Below are positions 24,687-32,541 of a stretch of DNA of 64,000 bases, one piece after another (position 1 is the first letter of the stretch; every line of letters begins with the position of its first letter). Source of the DNA: G020348385 sp964410125 (GTDB lineage Bacteria > Acidobacteriota > Aminicenantia > Aminicenantales > Aminicenantaceae); assembly GCA_964410125.1 (NCBI GenBank), contig CAYPGQ010000011.1, positions 14,944 through 78,943 on the forward strand. The letters run 5' to 3'. A program made the position numbers and the translations under genes. The notes below the pieces were generated by a model, which was not told the DNA's origin, searched no databases, and was given only the letters and a program-made list of their open reading frames with translations.

Positions 24687-25481
24687 ATGAAGCAAAAATT
24701 AACCGCTATCATCCCCTGTAAAAACGAAGAGTTGAATATCCGGCCTTGTATAGAATCCCTGTTGGATATTTCTGATGAGATCATTGTTGCAGATTCAGGG
24801 TCTACGGATAGAACCATGGAAATTGCCAGGGAATACAATTGCCATATTATAGAAAGGGAATACGTTTATTCAGCCGATTTCAAGAACTGGGCAATTCCTA
24901 AGGCTAATCATGACTGGGTTTTGATCGTGGATGCGGATGAGAGAGTAACTCCTGAGCTTGCAGAAGAAATTAAACAGGAACTGCATGGAACCCATCAACA
25001 AGATGGCTATATCATCTACAGAAGAAATTATATTTTCGGGCATGTGGTCAAACGCAGCGGTTGGGGAACCGACAATGTGCTCAGGCTTTTCAAGCGGGAT
25101 TTATCTCGATACAAAGACATGAAAGTCCACTCAGAAATTGTGGTTGAGACCGGCCGTGTGGGAAAGCTTAAAGGAAAGCTGGAGCATTTCACGTATTGGA
25201 ATTTTGGGCAGGTCATAAAAAAGCACGGAAGATATGCCACATGGGCGGCAGAAGAACTCAGAGATAAGGGAGTCAAATCCGGATTTTTACATATGACTTT
25301 CCTTCCCATGTGGAGATTTTTCAGGCAGTACGTCATCCAGCGTGGATTTTTGGATGGGATTCCAGGCCTTATAGTCTGCACCATTTCTATGTACTATGTA
25401 TTCCTCAAGTACGCAAAACTTTGGGCCATGCAGCATGGATTAAAGCAGCCAAATCCAGAGAAAAACAGGAAGGCGGGATAG
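24687..25481 (+). CDS. family 2 glycosyltransferase, WaaE/KdtX-like
   Basis: 264 residues. The GT-A start LTAIIPCKNEELNI, the VADSGSTDRTMEIA segment and the DADERVTPEL metal/nucleotide site are clear. The overall pattern (AIPKANHDWVLIVDADERV, later YATWAAEELRDKG and a hydrophobic C-terminal stretch) matches the subfamily annotated as lipopolysaccharide core glycosyltransferases of the WaaE/KdtX type, which add a sugar to inner-core heptose. It converges on a family 9 glycosyltransferase with one base between stop codons, which supports a cell-surface polysaccharide role. The exact sugar is not predictable. Confidence 0.88.
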   Translation: MKQKLTAIIPCKNEELNIRPCIESLLDISDEIIVADSGSTDRTMEIAREYNCHIIEREYVYSADFKNWAIPKANHDWVLIVDADERVTPELAEEIKQELHGTHQQDGYIIYRRNYIFGHVVKRSGWGTDNVLRLFKRDLSRYKDMKVHSEIVVETGRVGKLKGKLEHFTYWNFGQVIKKHGRYATWAAEELRDKGVKSGFLHMTFLPMWRFFRQYVIQRGFLDGIPGLIVCTISMYYVFLKYAKLWAMQHGLKQPNPEKNRKAG

Positions 25482-25482
25482 T

Positions 25483-26475
25483 TCAGAATTTTTTTATAGC
25501 CTGATACACTTCAGATACTTTTATTCCCGTCATGCATTTGACTTCATCAAACTTGCAAAATTTTTGATGGCAAGGGATGCAATCCAAATCCAATTGGATG
25601 ATTGTCACATTCTCGTTTCTATAGGGACCGCTGATTTCCGGAATATTGGGACCGTAAAGCGCAACAATGGGGGTATTAGTCAGGGAGGCTAGATGAAGTG
25701 GGCCTGAGTCGGCCCCGAAATAGACATCCGAGTGTGCTATCACAAAGAGTATCTCTCTAATCGAGAGTTTCCCGGTGAGGTCATGTATATTATAAAGGTC
25801 TTTTAGATATTTGCCTCTTTTTTCTTCCTCTTCCCCCTTCCCGATCAGAAAAATATTATAATTTTCTTGACTCAACAGTTTAATCAGAGAGGAGAATTTT
25901 TCGATTCCCCAATCCCTGTATCTTTTTTTTGCACCGATATGTATGACGATTTTTTTATTGAGTTCCACGATTTTTGTAATTTTATTGGAAACATGCTCGT
26001 TGCTGATTTTAATTTCTGGATAAACTGGTATTTCTTGGGTATCGATGCCCAGAGGAGTTAAAAGCCTTGCCTGGTTTTCCACCGAGTGTGAGTTGAGATT
26101 TTCAGATCTTCTTGGCACCAGTTGGTAGTAGGCCCAATTTCTGTTAGGAGTTCGGTAGCCTATTCTGTTTTTTGCACCCGAGAGGAACGTCAAAAGAGCG
26201 CTCCTTGGGCCAGAGTGAAAATCTATTACCGTTTGAATCCCTAATTTTTTAATATTTTTCCTGAACCGAATAATCTCTTTTATCCCCATCCGGTCAGGAA
26301 CGGTTAAAACCTCGTTTATGCCTGGAATGATCTCAGCCACTTCTTGAAATCTTTCTTCAGCTAAGTAATAGATTTCACTTTCTGGATAATTTGTTTTATA
26401 GAGTTGGACAGCCGGAATGGTTAATACGATATCTCCCAGCAATCTCAGTCGGATGAAGAGAATCTTTTTTTTCAT
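25483..26475 (-). CDS. family 9 glycosyltransferase (heptosyltransferase-like)
   Basis: 330 residues. The N-terminus KILFIRLRLLGDIVLTIPAV is the hallmark GT9 (ADP-heptose:LPS heptosyltransferase) start. The second half carries KKIVIHIGAKKRYRDWGIEKF, the nucleotide-sugar site YFGADSGPLHLASLTNTPIV, and a Cys-rich tail (CIPC..KFC..KC). It probably transfers heptose in lipopolysaccharide core assembly at the inner membrane. It is convergent with the WaaE-like gene and divergent from the outer-membrane protein gene at 26598. Confidence 0.9.
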   Translation of the reverse strand: MKKKILFIRLRLLGDIVLTIPAVQLYKTNYPESEIYYLAEERFQEVAEIIPGINEVLTVPDRMGIKEIIRFRKNIKKLGIQTVIDFHSGPRSALLTFLSGAKNRIGYRTPNRNWAYYQLVPRRSENLNSHSVENQARLLTPLGIDTQEIPVYPEIKISNEHVSNKITKIVELNKKIVIHIGAKKRYRDWGIEKFSSLIKLLSQENYNIFLIGKGEEEEKRGKYLKDLYNIHDLTGKLSIREILFVIAHSDVYFGADSGPLHLASLTNTPIVALYGPNIPEISGPYRNENVTIIQLDLDCIPCHQKFCKFDEVKCMTGIKVSEVYQAIKKF

Positions 26476-26550
26476 CGATTTTGATAACTTTTATGAATGA
26501 GGAAATTCTCTCATGATATATTATTCCTGTCAATTTCAAGCTGAGTCTGA

Positions 26551-26578
26551 TTGACTTCGTTTCTTGCTTTGGTATATA
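26551..26578 (+). promoter_or_regulatory. sigma70-like promoter for outer-membrane protein gene
   Basis: TTGACT (26551-26556), 16 bases, TATATA (26573-26578), 20 bases before the ATG. The leader would be very short, and no ribosome site is visible. Confidence 0.5.
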
Positions 26579-26597
26579 GTTTTTTCCATTAATTCTT

Positions 26598-28988
26598 ATG
26601 AAAACCAGAATCACTTGCGTATCAATCATTCTGTTGCTTTTTACTCCAATAGTCATGCCCAGTGATGCAGATGATGCCTCGAATCTGAACATTTTTGTAT
26701 TTTCAGAATTTCAAATCAATACCCTTCCCGGTGCCTATTTCTATCCAGCTTTTTTTGAAAATTTCGCCCCCGATACAACGGTTCTCATCGAAGAAAATAA
26801 CGGTTTTTCCATGATAGATTCGCCAAGGGTTTATTTTGAGGGAGACTCATACACAGATTTCAATTGGTTCCATGATGGCTTTAACATCAATTCTGTTTTA
26901 GAAAGCGGCACGCCTGCCATACGCCTGCCCCTTTCATCCATAAAACAGTATGAGCTAAAAGGGGAATCGCCTGTATTCAGGAATTATGGATTGAATTTTG
27001 TCTCTCCCAACCTTGAAAAAACCTATTATCGATTTGGGATATCCAAGGTGTGGCCCCATATGGGAAGCTTTATCCCTGCTGCCTCTATTCTTTCCGGCTC
27101 CCATTCCACGTCGGACGAAAGGAACAAAGTCCTTTATTCAGAACGGAGGAAAATTCTATCCAATTATTTTGTTGATTTCTCCATAGGTCAAAGGTTCTTA
27201 AAATCTGGCATTTCCATTTCTATGACCTACTTTAATATCGAAAGACAGTTCAATGACTTTGGTGCTTTTGATGAGACTTTTGCTGAGAAGGGAAAGCTCT
27301 TTCTATTGCAGTCGAAATGGTTGAAAGAATTCAGCGATGGCACGTTGGACATCACGGCTGCCTACAATTCCCTATTTAAAAATAGAGCGTTTGCTGAGCT
27401 GGGGAGACTCCCCCAAGAAACCTTGGACAAAAACAATGAGTCGTATTTTGCAGGCATTAATCTAAAAAAAAATGGATTCAACGTTAGACTCTCATTTACA
27501 CACGAAATGGAAAACTTGGTTCCTACGCGGATGAATTTTCTCAAAGACCTGAAAGACAACGACGGCGAGGGCTTTTTTCCTTTCGAACGGTGGGGATCAT
27601 TCTCCGGAAATGTATTCCGACTCTCTGTGGACAAAACTTATCCCTTCAAACAATTCATAGATTCGGAGATCGGACTATTTGCCGACTTGAAACATGCGAT
27701 GATCTCTGGCCGGGAAAAAGCTTTTGATTATAATCCCATAAGCTTCGACCAATCTCCATATCTGGTAATTCTATGGGATGGGGGACAGGACTACCGGAAT
27801 TACAACGCCTATGCAAAGGCAGGGACAGTGTTGCAGACTTCTTTCGCAAAATACTTTAATCTGCACGCTAAGCTTCTGTTTCAGTATTCTTCTCTCCGGT
27901 TTGTTGATCAGGAAAACAACCTGGCTTCTCTGGCCTTTGGTTTCGACCTGGGAGTACAGTTCAGTAATAAAGATTTGAAAGTCTTATTAGCTTATGAGCG
28001 AATGCCTTATGAGATAAGAGAAGATGTGAATTTTTTCTTGGAAAGACAAAGGCCTTGGGGTACGTATCATTTTTGGCAGGATGAAAATCAAGACCTCCGG
28101 TATCAAAGAGGAGAAGAAGGGGAAGTTTTTGGGCACACCGGGGGGAAGTATCATTCTGTCGATGAGGATATTGCCTTTCCCTTCAGGGAAAGGTTTTTAT
28201 TGAGTCTTTCTGTCCGCCTTTCCCAAAAATTTACTCTGAATGTGAAGAGTATTGTCAAGAATATCAGCAGCAACTTCTGGATCAAATTTAAGGATGAATA
28301 TGGATTTTACCAAACGGTGAATGATCGAGAGCTTTATTTCTTTTCGGAGCCATTCACGGATTATTCCCTATCCAACGCCAGTTTCGAGGACAATCCTTTT
28401 TATTTTCAGTTTCTGCTTCATCTTGTGGGCAAAGAGGCTCAGAAATGGTATTTCTCCTTTTCCTTTATGGCGCATCTAGGGATGGGAAACACCGCATTTG
28501 GTAACGGTCCTGGAGCAAATGATTTTGGCATTCTGGACGAGAGTCAGGCCAATCCCAACACATGGATTAACGGTTATGGAAGGGTGGATGGTGACAGAGC
28601 ATTTGTCGGAAAATTATATTTCGGCTTTTACTTGACAAAAAATCTATTCTTGAGTGCAAGCCTCAAATACCGAGATGGGAATCCGTTTGCGTTCATAGGC
28701 TCACATTATGCTAACAACCAATGGGCATTTTACTTGGAAACTATCCAGGCCGAAAATATGAAAGGTGTCAAAGGTGGACCGAGAGAGGATTTTCTCTCTG
28801 ATGTAAGCGTAAAATTAAGATACAATTTCCGGCTTTTCGATTGTGATATGACCTTATTCGGAAGTGTGTTCAACATGCTCGATTTTGGAAGCGAGCTGTC
28901 GGAATACGTGTTTTCAGGCGGGCTGAGGTATTCGAATGAACTTCTTATACCAAGAAGCGTTAGAGCAGGATTATTGATTAAGTTTTAA
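26598..28988 (+). CDS. outer-membrane beta-barrel protein, TonB-dependent-receptor-like
   Basis: 796 residues. Signal peptide at about 1-24. Residues about 60-140 resemble a receptor plug (SPRVYFEGDSYTDFNWFHDGFNINSVLESG, later LPLSSIKQYELKGESPVFRNYGLNF), and the remainder is a long run of alternating aromatic strands ending in RAGLLIKF with a terminal Phe, as in outer-membrane barrels. It lacks the N-terminal carboxypeptidase-like domain of many homologues, and I see no clear TonB box. Role inferred: uptake or surface binding of an unidentified ligand. Neighbouring genes on both sides run towards other functions, so it appears to be a single-gene unit. Confidence 0.78.
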   Translation: MKTRITCVSIILLLFTPIVMPSDADDASNLNIFVFSEFQINTLPGAYFYPAFFENFAPDTTVLIEENNGFSMIDSPRVYFEGDSYTDFNWFHDGFNINSVLESGTPAIRLPLSSIKQYELKGESPVFRNYGLNFVSPNLEKTYYRFGISKVWPHMGSFIPAASILSGSHSTSDERNKVLYSERRKILSNYFVDFSIGQRFLKSGISISMTYFNIERQFNDFGAFDETFAEKGKLFLLQSKWLKEFSDGTLDITAAYNSLFKNRAFAELGRLPQETLDKNNESYFAGINLKKNGFNVRLSFTHEMENLVPTRMNFLKDLKDNDGEGFFPFERWGSFSGNVFRLSVDKTYPFKQFIDSEIGLFADLKHAMISGREKAFDYNPISFDQSPYLVILWDGGQDYRNYNAYAKAGTVLQTSFAKYFNLHAKLLFQYSSLRFVDQENNLASLAFGFDLGVQFSNKDLKVLLAYERMPYEIREDVNFFLERQRPWGTYHFWQDENQDLRYQRGEEGEVFGHTGGKYHSVDEDIAFPFRERFLLSLSVRLSQKFTLNVKSIVKNISSNFWIKFKDEYGFYQTVNDRELYFFSEPFTDYSLSNASFEDNPFYFQFLLHLVGKEAQKWYFSFSFMAHLGMGNTAFGNGPGANDFGILDESQANPNTWINGYGRVDGDRAFVGKLYFGFYLTKNLFLSASLKYRDGNPFAFIGSHYANNQWAFYLETIQAENMKGVKGGPREDFLSDVSVKLRYNFRLFDCDMTLFGSVFNMLDFGSELSEYVFSGGLRYSNELLIPRSVRAGLLIKF

Positions 28989-29022
28989 ACTTTTCAAACT
29001 TTCTCACTTCCCGCTGAAATTT

Positions 29023-30363
29023 TCATCCTAAGGTCAATGTTTGGTGGGCGGTGGATAAAAGGGCACGCACCGGAACATTATAGGGACACGCGGATTCGCA
29101 GTAACCTTCACAGTTCTCGCATTGATCCGCTTTTTCCGATTCGAGAGCTGCATACTTGGCCATGGCGTGTTTCTGCCGGCCCTGGGAGACAAAATAATGG
29201 TCATAGCGCATGATGGTGTTGACCGGCACTCCATAAGGACAACTTGGCTCGCACAATCCGCAGGCATGACGGCAATACAGGCTTCCGCACTCCTTTTTGT
29301 ACGCGGATAAAAGCGCTTTATCGCGAGGTTCGAGCCGGCTTCCGGAAAGCCTGAGAAAATTTCTCATTTCTTCAAAATTCAACACGGTCACACAAACCGT
29401 GTGCACGTTAGGGTTGCTCAAACAAAACCGGATCGCTGCATCGCTAATCTCTTTTTCGCTTTTCAGGTTGTACTTTTTGATGAATCCCTGTGCGTTTTCT
29501 ACTTTTTTCTCCATCCTGGCCAAATTCTCTCGATCTTTATCGGTCAATTCTTTTCCCTTTGAAGTCCGGGCTCTATCCAGCCACTCCTTCAGATAGTTAT
29601 AAGACCGTATGGGATTGGTCTTCATCAGGGTTGTGCCGATATTTTTTTTCCCGCAGACCTCGAGGACACGCTCACTCATGTCTTCTTTGAGGAAATTGTA
29701 GGCCAGGAGCATGACATCAAACCGGCCGTCCTCTGCAGCAGCCAACAGTATTTCTCCCATAGACACCTTGGGCTTATCCAAAATCCACTGAGAGCCGTGA
29801 TGGGACACGCCGACAAATCTGATCTTTCCTTCTTTTTTTAGCTGTTCGGCAGCTTCATGAAATCCTGGTGTTTTTAGCATCTCTACTGTTTCAGGGCTCG
29901 ATATCATCAGGCAATCCAGGTAATCGATCTGGAGGGCCTCCATGACCCTGTTGGCCCTTTTTATGAATCCTTCTTTACCGATACCTGTTGTCCTGATTCT
30001 CCGGATAGACGTATCGGCTTGAAGTTTGGAGCTAATGAAAAGGGACCTCCGATCCCTGCCTTTAATGGCTTCTCCGATCTTCCTCCCGTGTTGGCCATAG
30101 CTTTCAGAGGTGTCGATGTAGTTCACGCCGGCATCCAGAAGTCCCCGGAAAGGACCGACATCATCAAAATCTCCGGTAGCCAGGTCCGAGACTTTGAAAC
30201 CGGTCCGCCCCAAGGTGCGGTATTCCTTGATTCGAGGAGAATCCGCATCGCTCTCCTCCTGTGGGCGGGAAAAACCAACTCGGCCCAAGATTCCACCACC
30301 TATGATTCCCATTGTCGACTTTTTGATGAAACTCCGTCTTTTTATGCCTTTTGTTCTATTCAC
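29023..30363 (-). CDS. Tat-exported aldo/keto reductase with 4Fe-4S C-terminus
   Basis: 446 residues from a GTG start behind GAGGAG. A twin-arginine signal (KRRSFIKK, Arg9-Arg10, then a Gly-rich hydrophobic segment) sends the folded protein to the periplasm. The aldo/keto reductase barrel follows: YRTLGRTGFKVSDL, the catalytic region GVNYIDTSESYGQHGRKIGEA, and FVGVSHHGS. The C-terminal part has two Cys clusters (CGLCEPSCPYGVPV and CENCEGYCESACPYNVPV), each suited to a 4Fe-4S cluster. This is the family of ferredoxin-type AKRs seen in Aminicenantes, Bacteroidetes and Planctomycetes. Substrate unknown. It converges on the outer-membrane protein gene. Confidence 0.9.
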   Translation of the reverse strand: MNRTKGIKRRSFIKKSTMGIIGGGILGRVGFSRPQEESDADSPRIKEYRTLGRTGFKVSDLATGDFDDVGPFRGLLDAGVNYIDTSESYGQHGRKIGEAIKGRDRRSLFISSKLQADTSIRRIRTTGIGKEGFIKRANRVMEALQIDYLDCLMISSPETVEMLKTPGFHEAAEQLKKEGKIRFVGVSHHGSQWILDKPKVSMGEILLAAAEDGRFDVMLLAYNFLKEDMSERVLEVCGKKNIGTTLMKTNPIRSYNYLKEWLDRARTSKGKELTDKDRENLARMEKKVENAQGFIKKYNLKSEKEISDAAIRFCLSNPNVHTVCVTVLNFEEMRNFLRLSGSRLEPRDKALLSAYKKECGSLYCRHACGLCEPSCPYGVPVNTIMRYDHYFVSQGRQKHAMAKYAALESEKADQCENCEGYCESACPYNVPVRALLSTAHQTLTLG

Positions 30364-30459
30364 GTCTACTCCTCAAATACATTGTCATTTCGTTAAATGC
30401 TTTGCACAAAATATGCCAATAATTTTTCTAGGGGTAGGCTAATTTTTAGCAAGCGCCAC

Positions 30460-30477
30460 CTGTTCATTATTGAACAG
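30460..30477 (+). promoter_or_regulatory. inverted repeat in intergenic region
   Basis: CTGTTCA-TTAT-TGAACAG, perfect 7-bp arms, followed a few bases later by AACAG...CTGTT. It lies in the 450-base gap between the divergent reductase and dipeptidase genes (30364-30816). Candidate operator; nothing else is recognised in the gap apart from the promoter at 30752. Confidence 0.35.
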
Positions 30478-30751
30478 TCTGTATGCGGATATGAACAGCT
30501 CTGGCTGTTTGACGTATCCCCCATTAAATTTTTTTCACTCGATTGATGCCTTCCGGAATAATCGGATCTGTTTGTACTTTGTGAGACAAATATAATTTTC
30601 ATCTGATTCCAAAGTTTCGAGAAAAAGAGCAAATTCTTCAAGCCATAAACAAAAGCAAGGAACGGCTTGAAAAGGCTTAGGACATCATGTAATCGTATAT
30701 GGAGAGGTCATAAGTATTAAATCAAGTTTTTAGAAATGCTAACTTTAAAGG

Positions 30752-30780
30752 TTGACAGGATCTGCGGCAATTTTGATAAT
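30752..30780 (+). promoter_or_regulatory. sigma70 promoter for dipeptidase gene
   Basis: TTGACA (30752-30757), 17 bases, GATAAT (30775-30780). It lies inside the 5' extension of the open frame and so supports the start at 30817. Confidence 0.65.
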
Positions 30781-30816
30781 GAGAGGTTGAGTACAAAATG
30801 TCAAAGGAGTGATCCC

Positions 30817-32457
30817 ATGAAAGCTTTCCGTATAACAACAAAATTCAAAGCATTTTTCTTATTCTCAGCCATATTGCTGATATCTGCATCTTTTCTGCTG
30901 TTTTCCTCGGCCACTCAAGATAATTCTCCATTCAGGGAATGGGAAGAGGTCGAATCGGGCTGCACAAGCATAATGGTAGGAAAACTAGCTTCAACCGACG
31001 GTTCGGTCATCACCTGCCACACATGTGATGGGAATTACAGAACCTGGGTGAAAATCGAACCTTCTGCAGAACACTTTGAAGGGGCGATGGCCAAAATCTA
31101 TACCGGATTGATGCACACGGAAACATCCTGGGATCTGAGGGGCATTACAGAAAAAGGTGAAATACCCCAGGTAAAAAAAACTTATACCTTTCTCAATACA
31201 GCCTATCCCTGCATGAACGAACATCAACTGGCCATCGGTGAGACCACAATCGGAGGCAAGAGAGAGCTCCGCAACCAGGAGGGCATGTTCATGATCGAGG
31301 AGTTGGAGCGTATCACACTCCAGAGATGCACGAATGCCCGGGATGCCATCCGGCTCATCGGGAAACTCGTTAAAGAATACGGATACGGAGACTGGGGTGA
31401 GTGCATCACAATCGCTGATAAAAAAGAGGTCTGGCATCTTGAAATTTTCGGAGAAGGCCTTTTGAAAAAAGGAGCGATATGGGCTGCAGCCCGCATCCCC
31501 GACGATCACATCGGGATCTCTGCGAATATCCCCAGAATCGCCGAATTGGATCTGGATGATCCCGACCAGTACATGGCATCGGACAATGTTTTTACCTATG
31601 CGGAAAAAAAAGGATGGTGGGATCCCAACAGTGAAGAGCCTTTCAAATTTTGGAAAGCTTACAGCGGTAGAAAACCATTTTCGAGCAGGGAATATTTTGT
31701 TTTTAACACATTAGCTCCATCACTCAACTTGGACTACGAAGCTAAAGAACTCCCCTTCTCAGTAAAACCGGATAATAAAGTATCGGTAAGAGATGTCATC
31801 AAGATGTACCGGGAAACTTATGCAGGGACTGAATGGGGCATGACCAAAAACCTTATGACCAAAGCCCGGCGCAGCGATAAAATGGAAAAGAGCCCGATCG
31901 CCAGCCCCTGGATGTCCGGGGATATGCGCACTTTGCTTAACACTCTAAAGCCTGGAGCTGTGGAGCGGTATCGGGCAATTGCAATCGCTGGATGTTCCTA
32001 TTCCCATATCACCCAATGTCGGGATTGGCTCCCTGATCCAGTGGGAGGCATTAGCTGGTTCGCTTTTGATAATCCCGGCCAAAGCGCAAGAATTCCCATT
32101 TTTGCGGGAGTGACAGAGCTTCCCCCCAGTTTTGAGGTGTGTGCTCAGCACCGGTTTCGCAGCGATTCGGCAGCCTGGGCCTTCCGAAGAGCCAACAAAC
32201 TTGCGACATTTAAATGGGGACAAACAAAAGAATATATTGAAAAAGCAATAAAACAATTCGAAGAGAAAGCTTTTAACGACCTGCCTGATGTTGAAAAAAA
32301 AGTTCTGGAGCTTTACAACGGCGGCAAAACGGAAGAGGATATCCTAAAAGCCAAACAATATCTCACCAAGTATACCAATGATTTTGCCCGTGCTGCAATT
32401 CATAAATATTTGGAGCTTGGAGACAAATTCTGGGCCTTTCTTGCAAGAGGATATTGA
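30817..32457 (+). CDS. C69-family dipeptidase, exported
   Basis: 546 residues from ATG 30817, which has AAAGGAG eight bases upstream; the frame is open to 30736 but a promoter lies in that stretch. Signal peptide at about 1-32. The motif GCTSIMVGKLASTDGSVITCHTCDGN places the likely N-terminal-nucleophile Cys at about residue 49, as in the PepD/U34 (MEROPS C69) dipeptidases, which mature by cleaving before that Cys. Further family segments are LAIGETTIGGK, YGYGDWGECITIADKKEVWHLEIFG and WGMTKNLM. Expected role: hydrolysis of dipeptides in the periplasm, in keeping with a peptide-scavenging lifestyle. Single-gene unit. Confidence 0.9.
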   Translation: MKAFRITTKFKAFFLFSAILLISASFLLFSSATQDNSPFREWEEVESGCTSIMVGKLASTDGSVITCHTCDGNYRTWVKIEPSAEHFEGAMAKIYTGLMHTETSWDLRGITEKGEIPQVKKTYTFLNTAYPCMNEHQLAIGETTIGGKRELRNQEGMFMIEELERITLQRCTNARDAIRLIGKLVKEYGYGDWGECITIADKKEVWHLEIFGEGLLKKGAIWAAARIPDDHIGISANIPRIAELDLDDPDQYMASDNVFTYAEKKGWWDPNSEEPFKFWKAYSGRKPFSSREYFVFNTLAPSLNLDYEAKELPFSVKPDNKVSVRDVIKMYRETYAGTEWGMTKNLMTKARRSDKMEKSPIASPWMSGDMRTLLNTLKPGAVERYRAIAIAGCSYSHITQCRDWLPDPVGGISWFAFDNPGQSARIPIFAGVTELPPSFEVCAQHRFRSDSAAWAFRRANKLATFKWGQTKEYIEKAIKQFEEKAFNDLPDVEKKVLELYNGGKTEEDILKAKQYLTKYTNDFARAAIHKYLELGDKFWAFLARGY

Positions 32458-32541
32458 CCGCCTATTTCCTTAGAAGCCTTATTGACTCAGTTCCCTATTA
32501 CTGATAACCTTTCACTGACCAATCAACGGGGAGAATAAGCG

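Noticed and set aside
32482..32510. TTGACT-17-TAACCT as promoter of the kinase gene
   Set aside because: The -10 matches the consensus at only three positions; not strong enough to list.
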